In this document: positions 1-8,658 of the stretch, in pieces
How the letters are laid out: every line of letters starts with the position of its first letter
Numbering within the stretch: the stretch's first letter is position 1
The notes under the pieces: model-generated
The model's input: the letters and a program-made list of their open reading frames with translations, nothing else
Told to the model about the DNA's origin: nothing
Databases searched by the model: none
Program-made: the position numbers and the translations under genes
DNA from: Flavobacterium psychrophilum
GTDB lineage: Bacteria; Bacteroidota; Bacteroidia; Flavobacteriales; Flavobacteriaceae
Assembly (NCBI GenBank): GCA_943325515.2
Contig: CALPPS020000016.1
Location: 1 to 33,829, forward strand
Direction of reading: 5' to 3'
Length of the DNA stretch: 33,829 bases

Positions 1-94
1 AAAAAATTATATTGTTGATTTTCTTAAGAAAAAAATCCCTAATTTTGCAATCTCTTTTTCAGAAGAAAATACAAATCCAGTTAAGTACTTATAA
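1..94 (+). CDS. Nif3-like dinuclear metal centre protein (C-terminal fragment)
   Basis: An open frame enters from the left edge and stops with TAA at 92-94. Its last residues read FAISFSEENTNPVKYL, which resembles the C-terminus of Nif3/YbgI (GTP cyclohydrolase 1 type 2 homologue) proteins of Flavobacteria, where an 'NTNP' tail is common. Only about 30 residues are visible, so no catalytic or metal-binding residue can be checked. The next gene begins 3 nt after the stop, so the two are very likely co-transcribed; a Nif3-like gene next to a COG1579 gene is a familiar Bacteroidota arrangement. The family assignment rests on the tail and the context. Confidence 0.7.
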   Translation, partial: KNYIVDFLKKKIPNFAISFSEENTNPVKYL

Positions 95-97
95 AAT

Positions 98-877
98 ATG
101 GCGACTACAAAAGAACTAAGTGTTGAAGACAAATTAAGAGCTATCTACGATTTACAAATCATAGATACAAGAATTGATGAAATCAGAAACGTTAGAGGTG
201 AATTACCTTTAGAAGTGGAAGATTTAGAAGATGAAGTTACTGGTTTAAGCACTCGTTTAGATAAATTAAAAAGTGATTTAGTTATAATTGAGGAACAAAT
301 TAAAACTAAAAAGAATGCTATTGATGACCATCAAGCAGCTATAAAGAAATATACTGCTCAACAAAAAGAAGTTCGTAACAATAGAGAATTCAATTCATTG
401 ACAAAAGAAGTAGAATTTCAAGAATTAGAAATTCAATTGGCTGAAAAACAAATCAAAGAATTGAAAGCTTCAACCGAACACAAAAAAGAAGTAATAACAA
501 ACTCCAAAGAAAAATTAGACCAAAAAACATCTCATTTAAAACACAAAAAAGCTGAATTAAGTGATATCATGTCTGAAACACAAAAAGAGGAAAGCTTCTT
601 AATAGAAAAATCTGCTCAGTATGAAGCTCAAATTGAAGAAAGATTATTAGCCGCATACAAAAGAATTCGTTCAAGTGTTCGTAATGGTTTAGCAGTTGTT
701 TCTATTGAGCGAGGTGCTTCGGCAGGATCGTTCTTTACAATACCACCACAAACACAAGTTGAAATTGCAGCGCGCAAAAAAATTATCACTGACGAACATT
801 CAGGAAGAATTTTAGTTGATGCGTCATTAGCAGAAGAAGAAAGAGAGAAAATGCAAAAAATATTTGCTCACTTATAA
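98..877 (+). CDS. COG1579-type coiled-coil protein with degenerate zinc ribbon
   Basis: This 259-residue protein is a long helical coiled coil (about residues 10-190, rich in K/E/L/Q) followed by a short C-terminal region that matches the zinc-ribbon part of COG1579/C4-type zinc ribbon proteins (YKRIRSSVRNGLAVV, then FFTIPPQ, then KKIITDEHSGRILVD). The family normally has two CxxC pairs here. In this copy the four positions are Ser208, Ser211, Asp232 and Ser235, so the site cannot bind zinc in the usual way. The family is conserved but poorly understood; a nucleic-acid or scaffold role has been suggested. It follows the Nif3-like gene by 3 nt and is closed by a hairpin terminator, so the pair forms the end of an operon. 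Confidence 0.88.
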   Translation: MATTKELSVEDKLRAIYDLQIIDTRIDEIRNVRGELPLEVEDLEDEVTGLSTRLDKLKSDLVIIEEQIKTKKNAIDDHQAAIKKYTAQQKEVRNNREFNSLTKEVEFQELEIQLAEKQIKELKASTEHKKEVITNSKEKLDQKTSHLKHKKAELSDIMSETQKEESFLIEKSAQYEAQIEERLLAAYKRIRSSVRNGLAVVSIERGASAGSFFTIPPQTQVEIAARKKIITDEHSGRILVDASLAEEEREKMQKIFAHL

Positions 878-882
878 TAATT

Positions 883-908
883 AATCCCGACTTGTTCGGG
901 ATTTTTTT
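883..908 (+). terminator. Rho-independent terminator after the COG1579 gene
   Basis: A perfect 8-bp stem (AATCCCGA at 883-890, TCGGGATT at 896-903) has a 5-nt loop and runs into a T tract to 908. The T tract touches the ATG of the next gene at 909, leaving no untranslated leader between them. Confidence 0.85.
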
Positions 909-1754
909 ATGAAAAAAATCAAATACTTTCTCATAACAAAATCTGTTGGTTTATATATCAATGCATATAGTTATTTCAACACTGAAAAAGCTAAGCAATT
1001 AGCTTACACCATTTTTAGTCAACCTAGAAAAAGAAAATTAGATAAAAATAATTTACCGAAGTCTCTACAAAATGCAACATTAGAACTATTCAAGTATGAC
1101 AATGAAGACTTCCATGCCTATATTTGGAAAGGTTCAAAAGAAATTATATTATTAGCCCATGGCTGGGAAAGCAATGCTTCACGTTGGAAAAAATTACTTG
1201 AGCACTTAAAACCCTATGGTCATACAATTATTGCTATTGATGCACCAGCACACGGTTTAAGTTCAGGCTCTGAATTTAATGCTCCAAAATATGCAGAATT
1301 CATTCATATTTTGTCTCAAAAATATAATCCAAAAACAATCATCGGACATTCTATTGGTGGCACTTCCATTGCATTTTATTTACATAAATACAAAAACGAT
1401 GCTGTAGAAAAAGTTGTAATGCTAGGCGCTCCATCAAATTTTAAAAAGATAAATGATAATTTTGTTCAAATACTTAGTTTAAATACTAAAGTAAAATTAC
1501 TTCTAGAAAATTATTATCAAGAAAAATTCAATATAAATATAGGTGAATTTGCAGGACATTTATTTGCTAAAAACTTGAAACAAAAAGCCTTAATTGCTCA
1601 TGATTATGGTGACAACGTAATTCAAGTTGAAGAAGGAAGATTGTATGCCAAAGCTTGGAAAAATTCTATTTATATTGAAACAAATGGCTTAGGACACAGC
1701 CTGCATGACGACAATTTATACCAAAAAATTACAGCATTTATAACAGAAGAATAA
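909..1754 (+). CDS. Alpha/beta hydrolase
   Basis: A 281-residue single-domain alpha/beta hydrolase. The oxyanion-hole motif is HGW at about 84-86, and the nucleophile elbow GHSIGG places Ser148. The acid is probably Asp235 in HDYGDNV, and the histidine is His263 in GLGHSL. The order and spacing fit the serine-hydrolase triad. There is no signal peptide; the N-terminus is basic and helical, so a cytoplasmic or membrane-associated enzyme is likely. The substrate cannot be told from the sequence. The start codon abuts the T tract of the preceding terminator, so expression must come from read-through, an internal promoter or a near-leaderless transcript. No later Met occurs before the catalytic domain, so this start is kept. 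Confidence 0.85.
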   Translation: MKKIKYFLITKSVGLYINAYSYFNTEKAKQLAYTIFSQPRKRKLDKNNLPKSLQNATLELFKYDNEDFHAYIWKGSKEIILLAHGWESNASRWKKLLEHLKPYGHTIIAIDAPAHGLSSGSEFNAPKYAEFIHILSQKYNPKTIIGHSIGGTSIAFYLHKYKNDAVEKVVMLGAPSNFKKINDNFVQILSLNTKVKLLLENYYQEKFNINIGEFAGHLFAKNLKQKALIAHDYGDNVIQVEEGRLYAKAWKNSIYIETNGLGHSLHDDNLYQKITAFITEE

Positions 1755-1925
1755 TTTTTATCTATTTATTCACTAATTTTATTACTTACTAAGAATCTGA
1801 AAATAGAAGGTATATATCCATGAATTTTTTTAAGTATTTATTTTAAAAAAAATACTTTATAAAAACAAATATTTCCTATTTTTATAAAAATCATAACCTA
1901 AACCTATCATTAATTTTTCCTACTC

Positions 1926-4550
1926 ATGAAAATAGATAAAATACAAGCACTACGCGGACCAAATATTTGGAGTGTACAACGCAAAAAACTTATCCAAATG
2001 CGATTGGATTTGGAAGAAATGGAACAATTTCCAACCAATAAAATTGAAGGTTTTCGAGAACGCATTGAAGCCATGTTTCCTACTATGATAGAACATCGTT
2101 GTTCTGAAGGAACTCGTGGTGGTTTCTTTTCTCGAATAGAACGTGGCACTTGGATGGGTCATGTTATTGAACATATAGCATTAGAAATTCAAACATTAGC
2201 TGGAATGGAAACTGGTTTTGGCAGAACACGGGAAACCAAAACACCTGGAATTTATAATGTCGTTTTTAGTTATACCGAGGAAAATGTTGGTCTTTTTGCT
2301 GCTGAAAGTTCGGTTGCTATAGCCGAAGCATTGATTTCCGGAACTGATTATGATGTAGAAGGCGATATTCAAAAAATGCGAGAAATTCGTGAACGTGTTC
2401 GTCTAGGGCCTAGTACAGGTAGCATTGTTGAAGAAGCCGTTGCTCGTGATATTCCATGGATTCGATTAGGAACAAATTCATTAGTACAACTTGGTTATGG
2501 AATTAATCAAATGCGCTTTCAAGCTACCATTACATGCAAAACAAGTAGCATTGCTGTTGATATTGCCTGTAATAAAGAAGAAACCAAAAGAATGTTAGAC
2601 TTGGCATCGATACCAGTTGCTAATGGTGGAATATGTGTAGATGAAGAAGATTTAGAAAATACTATCAAAAAAATTGGATATCCTATTGTTATTAAACCTT
2701 TAGATGGAAATCATGGAAAAGGCGCTTCTATCAATGTTGTTACATGGGAAGATGCAGTTTCTGGTTTAGCTTATGCACAAAAGTATAGTAGAAGAGTTAT
2801 TGTAGAAAAATTTATCACAGGTTTTGATTTTAGAGTTTTAATAATTGATAATAAATTAGTTGCTGCTGCCAAAAGGGTTCCTGCTCATGTTGTTGGAAAC
2901 GGAAAAGATAGTATTGAAAAACTTATTGAAGAAACTAACAAAGATCCTCGTCGTGGTTATGGACATGAAAATGTACTTACTGAAATTGAGGCAGATAGAG
3001 ATACTTTTGACTTATTAGAAAAACTAAACTATACTGTTAATTCAGTGCCAAAAAATGATGAGATTGTTTACCTAAAATCAACGGCAAATCTAAGTACTGG
3101 TGGAACTTCAGTAGATGTTACAGATATGATGCATCCAGAAAACATTTTTCTTTGCGAACGTATTTCGCGTGTTATCGGATTAGACATTTGTGGTGTAGAT
3201 ATCATGGCAGAAAATTTAACACAACCTTTGAAAGAAAATGGTGGTTGCATACTTGAAGTAAATGCTGCTCCCGGTTTTCGTATGCACTTAGCACCTTCTG
3301 AAGGATTGCCAAGAAATGTTGCAGCACCAGTAATTGATATGTTGTATCCTCCTGGCAAACCAAGTCGTATTCCTATTATTGCAGTAACGGGTACCAATGG
3401 AAAAACTACCACTACCCGATTATTAGCACATATTGTAAAAAATAATGGTTACAAAGTGGGCTTTACCACATCAGACGGAATTTACATTCAAAACCACATG
3501 ATGGAAAAAGGTGATACAACTGGTCCAATTTCTGCTGAATATATTTTGAAAGATCCAACAGTAGAATTTGCTGTTTTAGAAACTGCTCGCGGAGGCATTC
3601 TACGTTCTGGTTTAGGATTCAGTCGATGTGATATTGGAATCATTACTAATATCCAAGAAGACCATTTGGGCTTAAGCGACATTCATAATTTAGATGATTT
3701 GGCTAAAGTCAAAGCAACAGTAGTCCGCAGTGTTAAGAAAGATGGATGGGCAATTTTAAATGCCGAAGACTCTCAATGCTTAAAAATTGCAAACGAGTTG
3801 AGTTGTAATATCGCCTACTTTAGTATGGATGAAAACAACCCAAGTGCGCAAAAATTTGCTAAAGAAGGAAAGATAGTAGCCGTTTATGAAAATGGATTTA
3901 TTACCATCAAAAAAGGCGAATGGAAAATTCGTATTGAACGAGCTACACATGTGCCTTTGACTATGGGTGGAAAAGCCAAATTCATGATTGCTAATGTATT
4001 AGCCGCCACTTTGGCTGCCTATTTACAAGGTTTTAAAACAGAGGATATTAGCTTGTCGTTACAAACCTTCATTCCAAGTGCTGCACAAACACCTGGAAGA
4101 ATGAATATCTTTGATTTCAAAAAATTTAAAGTCTTAATTGATTTTGCTCACAATCCGGCTGGATATCGTGGTGTGGAAGAATATTTGTCTTCCGTTGAAG
4201 CTACCAAAAAAATTGGAATTATTGCTGGTGTTGGCGATCGTCGTGATGAAGATATTAAAGAATGTGCTATTATTGCGGCTCGCATGTTTGACCATATAAT
4301 CATTCGTCAAGAAAAATATTTACGAGGAAGAACTGATGAGGAAATCATAAGTTTAATCATGGAAGGTATAAATGAAGTAAACAGAGATGTTACCTATGAA
4401 ATCATTCCAAAAGAAACCGAAGCAATAAAACATGCTATTAATAGTGCACAAGATGGTACTTTTATCACAGCACTGAGTGATGTGGTTACTAATGCTATTG
4501 ATATTGTTCAAGAATATTTAGACAAGGAAAATGAAGATGGAAATATTTAA
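1926..4550 (+). CDS. cphA: Cyanophycin synthetase
   Basis: An 874-residue enzyme of the CphA family, which polymerises aspartate and arginine into cyanophycin, an insoluble nitrogen store, using ATP. The N-terminal CphA domain (about 1-160) includes GHVIEHIALEIQ. It is followed by an ATP-grasp domain (about 215-470, with IVIKPLDGNHGKG) and a C-terminal Mur-ligase-like domain with the P-loop GTNGKTTTT (from Gly489) and the later DFAHNPAGYRG segment. The length matches the usual 870-900 residues, so the gene appears intact. A cyanophycinase or isoaspartyl dipeptidase gene, often a neighbour in this phylum, is absent here. The 171-nt upstream region is very AT-rich and shows no convincing promoter. 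Confidence 0.95.
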   Translation: MKIDKIQALRGPNIWSVQRKKLIQMRLDLEEMEQFPTNKIEGFRERIEAMFPTMIEHRCSEGTRGGFFSRIERGTWMGHVIEHIALEIQTLAGMETGFGRTRETKTPGIYNVVFSYTEENVGLFAAESSVAIAEALISGTDYDVEGDIQKMREIRERVRLGPSTGSIVEEAVARDIPWIRLGTNSLVQLGYGINQMRFQATITCKTSSIAVDIACNKEETKRMLDLASIPVANGGICVDEEDLENTIKKIGYPIVIKPLDGNHGKGASINVVTWEDAVSGLAYAQKYSRRVIVEKFITGFDFRVLIIDNKLVAAAKRVPAHVVGNGKDSIEKLIEETNKDPRRGYGHENVLTEIEADRDTFDLLEKLNYTVNSVPKNDEIVYLKSTANLSTGGTSVDVTDMMHPENIFLCERISRVIGLDICGVDIMAENLTQPLKENGGCILEVNAAPGFRMHLAPSEGLPRNVAAPVIDMLYPPGKPSRIPIIAVTGTNGKTTTTRLLAHIVKNNGYKVGFTTSDGIYIQNHMMEKGDTTGPISAEYILKDPTVEFAVLETARGGILRSGLGFSRCDIGIITNIQEDHLGLSDIHNLDDLAKVKATVVRSVKKDGWAILNAEDSQCLKIANELSCNIAYFSMDENNPSAQKFAKEGKIVAVYENGFITIKKGEWKIRIERATHVPLTMGGKAKFMIANVLAATLAAYLQGFKTEDISLSLQTFIPSAAQTPGRMNIFDFKKFKVLIDFAHNPAGYRGVEEYLSSVEATKKIGIIAGVGDRRDEDIKECAIIAARMFDHIIIRQEKYLRGRTDEEIISLIMEGINEVNRDVTYEIIPKETEAIKHAINSAQDGTFITALSDVVTNAIDIVQEYLDKENEDGNI

Positions 4551-4570
4551 TTTATATAATACATAAAAAA

Positions 4571-4603
4571 TAAATCCCAAATTCTTAAAAGGCTTTGGGA
4601 TTA
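4571..4603 (+). terminator. Weak hairpin after cphA
   Basis: A 9-bp stem (AATCCCAAA at 4573-4581 with TTTGGGATT at 4594-4602) lies 21 nt after the cphA stop. The following bases are AT-rich but hold no long T run, so termination may be partial. Confidence 0.45.
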
Positions 4604-4622
4604 TTTAAAATTTCAATTTATT

Positions 4623-5084
4623 ATGACTACAATCATTCAACTTATTCATCAATTAGAAAACCAAATAGATAATCACAAAAAATTAAACTTAACTGTTTCA
4701 GAGTCTAGTATTGGTTGGCATTTAGATCATAGTTTAATGGTTATTAATGGAATAATTATACAAGTAAAAAATTCAAATCCTGAACAATACAAATGGCGTT
4801 TTAATTTGAAGCGTGTCTATATAAAAACAATCAATAAAATTCCAAGAGGAAAAGTAAAAGCACCAAAAGTAGTGCAACCAACAGAAATCGCTTCAAAAGA
4901 AAACCTAACTACAAAACTTGAAGCTGCAAAAATCAATATAATTGAACTAGGAAATCTTCCTCCAAATAGTTATTTTAATCATCCTTATTTTGGTGATTTG
5001 AACTTAAAAACTACTCTTTGGTTTTTAAAACTACATACTTATCATCATTTGAAAATCATAAATGACATCAACAATAATGGATAA
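4623..5084 (+). CDS. DUF1569 / DinB-like protein
   Basis: A 153-residue protein that resembles the DUF1569 branch of the DinB/YfiT four-helix superfamily. The diagnostic pieces are an early histidine pair (GWHLDHSLMV, His33 and His36), HPYFGDL near residue 120, and the final LHTYHHLKII, which would complete a three-histidine metal site. Members are metal-binding and often thiol- or stress-linked, but most have no known reaction. It lies 72 nt after cphA, separated by a weak hairpin, so it may be partly co-transcribed. No signal peptide is visible. The family call is reasonable, the function unknown. Confidence 0.72.
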   Translation: MTTIIQLIHQLENQIDNHKKLNLTVSESSIGWHLDHSLMVINGIIIQVKNSNPEQYKWRFNLKRVYIKTINKIPRGKVKAPKVVQPTEIASKENLTTKLEAAKINIIELGNLPPNSYFNHPYFGDLNLKTTLWFLKLHTYHHLKIINDINNNG

Positions 5085-5141
5085 CCATTAAACCAATAAA
5101 TTACTCTTTTTTGACACATCAACGTCCAATAAAATCACATT

Positions 5142-7274
5142 ATGCAAAAAAAAATAATTCTTTTCCTATGCTTTTTAATTACAATAATTACTCAAGCACA
5201 ACTAAAAAAACTAACTCTTGAAGATGCCGTTTTGCAACAAAACAGAGCTTTTAGAGCTGATAAATTAGAAGGTTTTCAATGGATTCCAAATACGAATAAA
5301 TATGTATTTTATACCGAAAATTTTGCCAAAATGATGATGGCTTCAACCAATAATAGCGAAGCAACTGAATATATAAGATTAGCAGACATAAATACTGTAT
5401 TGAAAACAAACATAAAAAGTTTTTCTGGTGTAGATTGGATAGATACTAATACCCTTTTAATTAAAGAAAAAGGAATATATTATGTGTATATAGTGGAATC
5501 AAAATTAGGAACTAAAATACATGAAACAAACGAAACAGATGAAAACCAAACCTTTGACAAAAAAAGACAAAACTTAGCTTTTACTGAAAAGAATAATTTA
5601 TATTATTATACAATAAATCGAGAAAAAATAGCGGTTACTAACGAAAGCAACGAAGCTATAGTTTCTGGCCAATTTATAGCTAGGAATGAATTTGGGATTA
5701 ATAATGGTATTTTTTGGTCTCCTAAATCTAACTATCTAGCTTTCTATCAAAAGAATCAAACCGAAGTTGCCGATTATCCAATATTAGATATTAACGTAAC
5801 ACCAGGAAAATTAGAAACTATCAAATATCCTATGATTGGACAAAAATCAGAAAAACCTAGAGTGGGTATATATAATTTGGCTGAACAAAAAACTATTTTC
5901 ATTACACCAAAAGGAAATGCTGATGACTATTTAACAAATCTTGCTTGGTCTCCTGATGAAAAATATATCTTGATTGCTGAGTTAAATCGTGGACAAAATG
6001 ATATGAATTTAAATTTATATGATGCCAAAACTGGTGCTTTTGTGAGAACACTGCTAAACGAAAAAAATAATAATTGGGTTGAGCCAGAGCACGAAGCTTT
6101 TTTTCCAAATGAAAAGTCTAATAACTTTGTTTGGTTTAGTGAAAAAGATGGATTTCAAAATTTATATTACTATACAATCGAAGGGAAATTAATTAAACAA
6201 TTAACGGCTAATAAATTTCCTGTGAGAGAAATTGTTAGCACAAATCCTGCTGCAGGAGAAATTTACTTTAAAGCTACGGGAGAAAATCCAACAAACATGT
6301 TAGTATATAAAGTAGATTTAAAAGGAAAGCAAACCCTAATTACAAAAGACCAAGGGGTACATTCGGTTTCAATATCTTCAAACTATAATTGGTTTTTTGA
6401 TGAGTTTTCTAATCATTCAACTCCTTCAAAATCGTTATTATATAATAAAAATGGTAAAGCTACTAGTTTGCTAGAAAGCAAAAATAAATACAAAGATTAT
6501 GAAATAGGTTCGGCAGAAATCAAAACTATAAAAGCTGCTGATGGTAGTACTGATTTATACACACGATTAATCAAACCAAGCAACTTTGATTCGTCAAAAA
6601 AATACCCAGTTTTAGTTTATGTTTATGGTGGACCACATGCACAAATGATAACCAACACTTATCTTGATGGTGCTAATCTCTGGATGTATTGGATGGCCGA
6701 ACAAGGCTATTTGGTTTTTACTGTTGATAATCGAGGTTCAGACAACAGAGGTTTTGCTTTTGAAAGTGTTATTCATGGCAGATTGGGAGTTAACGAAATG
6801 GATGATCAAATGAAAGGTGTGGATTATTTAAAATCTTTGCCTTTTGTTGACAGTAAACGTTTAGCAGTTCATGGTTGGAGTTTTGGTGGATTTATGACAA
6901 CTTCTTTGATGCTAAGAAAACCAGATATATTTAAAGTAGGTGTTGCTGGCGGTCCTGTAACTGATTGGAAATACTATGAAATTATGTATGGAGAACGCTA
7001 TATGGATACTCCATTCGAAAATCAGAAAGGATTTGATGAATCTAGCACTTTGAACTATGTTAAGGATTTAAAAGGAAAATTGTTACTTATTCATGGGACA
7101 AGTGATGATGTGGTGGTAATGCAAAACAATTTTGCCTTAATCAAAAAATTTATAGAGGTGCAAAAACAAGTTGATTTCTTTGCTTATCCAATGCACAAAC
7201 ACAACGTGCTAGGAAAAGACAGAGTCCATTTGATGACCAAAGTTTTAAATTATGTGATTGAGAATAATAAGTAA
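5142..7274 (+). CDS. Exported dipeptidyl-peptidase IV family serine protease (S9)
   Basis: A 710-residue exported protease. Residues 1-20 form a signal peptide ending in the typical TQAQ cleavage region. The N-terminal half is the DPPIV beta-propeller (segments such as NEFGINNGIFWSP and LAWSPDEKYIL). The C-terminal half is a prolyl-oligopeptidase-type hydrolase with the nucleophile motif GWSFGG (Ser580), acid HGTSDD (Asp656) and a histidine in the HKHNV segment (probably His687). NEFG is the likely equivalent of the substrate N-terminus recognition Glu motif. The enzyme should release dipeptides or tripeptides from peptides in the periplasm, supporting peptide scavenging. It ends 39 nt before a convergent gene. 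Confidence 0.92.
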   Translation: MQKKIILFLCFLITIITQAQLKKLTLEDAVLQQNRAFRADKLEGFQWIPNTNKYVFYTENFAKMMMASTNNSEATEYIRLADINTVLKTNIKSFSGVDWIDTNTLLIKEKGIYYVYIVESKLGTKIHETNETDENQTFDKKRQNLAFTEKNNLYYYTINREKIAVTNESNEAIVSGQFIARNEFGINNGIFWSPKSNYLAFYQKNQTEVADYPILDINVTPGKLETIKYPMIGQKSEKPRVGIYNLAEQKTIFITPKGNADDYLTNLAWSPDEKYILIAELNRGQNDMNLNLYDAKTGAFVRTLLNEKNNNWVEPEHEAFFPNEKSNNFVWFSEKDGFQNLYYYTIEGKLIKQLTANKFPVREIVSTNPAAGEIYFKATGENPTNMLVYKVDLKGKQTLITKDQGVHSVSISSNYNWFFDEFSNHSTPSKSLLYNKNGKATSLLESKNKYKDYEIGSAEIKTIKAADGSTDLYTRLIKPSNFDSSKKYPVLVYVYGGPHAQMITNTYLDGANLWMYWMAEQGYLVFTVDNRGSDNRGFAFESVIHGRLGVNEMDDQMKGVDYLKSLPFVDSKRLAVHGWSFGGFMTTSLMLRKPDIFKVGVAGGPVTDWKYYEIMYGERYMDTPFENQKGFDESSTLNYVKDLKGKLLLIHGTSDDVVVMQNNFALIKKFIEVQKQVDFFAYPMHKHNVLGKDRVHLMTKVLNYVIENNK

Positions 7275-7313
7275 GTACAAAACTAAAATCCCAAATATAA
7301 TTTGAAGTTTTTT

Positions 7314-8573
7314 TTATGTTTTTTGCGGTTTCTTCCTAGCAGCTGGAAACAACACATTATTTAAAATCAATCTGAAACCAGGCGAATTAGGATGTAAATC
7401 TAGAACCGTTGGCTCATCACCTACTCTATGTTGATAATCTTCTGGGTCATGACCACCATAAAAAGTAAAAAATCCTTTTCCTTTTTGTCCGTGAATATAT
7501 CGCGCTTCATCATTGAGTTCATTTTTTCCTAAAGTCAACACATTTGATTTAATTAAATTACTATCAAAAGAAGTAGTTTGCCCCATAAAACCTTTTACTA
7601 ATTGGGTATGATTTTGACATAACATCGTAGGAATTACATCCCATTTTGCTGAGAATTCCATCAAAGTGAAATAATCTTTTTCAAATGGAATTCTTCGTTT
7701 TTCAGTCATATCAATATCAGAAAACTCATAATGCTCTGGTCTTCTATCAAGAATAAAATCTTTGAAAGCAAAGGTTCTGCTATAATCCACTTTAGATTGA
7801 TAATTTGGGTCACTATCATCACCGTCAAACATTGGATCGCAAATATCTGAACCTTCAGCAGAGAGAGCGATATCAAAACTATCAGTAGCAGAACACATAG
7901 CAAACATAAAACCACCACCGATAACAAAGTCTCTAATCTTTTTGGCCACAGCTAGTTTCTCTTGTGATACTTTTGTAAAACCTAATTTGGCAGCTAAAGC
8001 TTCAGCATCTTTCTTTTGTTCAATATACCATGGCGCATTTCTGTATGCACCATAAAATTTTCCATATTGTCCTGTGAAATCTTCGTGATGCAAATGCAAC
8101 CAGTCATATAAAATCAACTGATCACTCAATACTTCTTCATCATAAATTACTTTAAAAGGAATTTCGGCATAAGTTAAGACCATAGTTACAGCATCGTCCC
8201 AAGGTTGTTTACCTGGTGGTGAATAAACCGCAATCTTAGGAGCTTTTTCTAAAACAACCGTTTCCATATTTTGAGATGGACTTGAAATAGCTACTACTAT
8301 TGATTGCTCTTCAGCATCGGATAATAGTTCAAAACTTACACCTCTAATTTGACATTCTTTTCTAATCTCTGGAACATCAGGCAAAAGAAAAGAACCACCG
8401 CGATAATTTAATAACCAACTGGCTTTGTATTGTTTATCCAATGCCCAATAGGTAATTCCATATGCTTTCAAATGATTTTTCTGTGAGGTTTCATCCATGG
8501 GGAGCAATATAAAATTAGCTCTTATGGAAAAGGAAATCAGCAAAAGGAAAATATAAAATGACTTTTTAAACAT
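7314..8573 (-). CDS. Exported conserved protein often labelled asparagine synthetase B
   Basis: A 419-residue protein with a signal peptide (MFKKSFYIFLLLISFSIRA, cleavage near residue 19). Proteins with these motifs (YDWLHLHHEDFTG at about 156-168, YGGHDPEDYQHR near 370) are, as I recall, often labelled 'asparagine synthetase B' in Flavobacteria. I see no N-terminal Cys nucleophile and no ATP pyrophosphatase motif of AsnB, and an exported enzyme could not use cytoplasmic ATP. GGGFMFAMCSATD (Cys227) looks like a class I glutamine-amidotransferase nucleophile elbow, so a GATase1-like fold is my best guess. It has its own promoter and stands alone between convergent dpp4 and dnaB. Function unknown. 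Confidence 0.75.
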   Translation of the reverse strand: MFKKSFYIFLLLISFSIRANFILLPMDETSQKNHLKAYGITYWALDKQYKASWLLNYRGGSFLLPDVPEIRKECQIRGVSFELLSDAEEQSIVVAISSPSQNMETVVLEKAPKIAVYSPPGKQPWDDAVTMVLTYAEIPFKVIYDEEVLSDQLILYDWLHLHHEDFTGQYGKFYGAYRNAPWYIEQKKDAEALAAKLGFTKVSQEKLAVAKKIRDFVIGGGFMFAMCSATDSFDIALSAEGSDICDPMFDGDDSDPNYQSKVDYSRTFAFKDFILDRRPEHYEFSDIDMTEKRRIPFEKDYFTLMEFSAKWDVIPTMLCQNHTQLVKGFMGQTTSFDSNLIKSNVLTLGKNELNDEARYIHGQKGKGFFTFYGGHDPEDYQHRVGDEPTVLDLHPNSPGFRLILNNVLFPAARKKPQKT

Positions 8574-8592
8574 GTTAATAAAATAATAAATC

Positions 8593-8600
8593 CAAAGATA
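8593..8600 (-). promoter_or_regulatory. Bacteroidota -7 element for the exported AsnB-like gene
   Basis: Read on the minus strand this is TATCTTTG, an exact TAnnTTTG match, ending 19 nt upstream of the ATG. The -33 region is T-rich but lacks a clean TTTG. Confidence 0.55.
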
Positions 8601-8658
8601 ACTGATTTACTGTGAAGAAAAATATAAAAAAATATCGATTTCTAGGGATTATATTTTT

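Noticed and set aside
1832..1857. AT-only hairpin before cphA
   Set aside because: A stem of A and T with one G-C pair in a very AT-rich gap is expected by chance and lacks a T tract.
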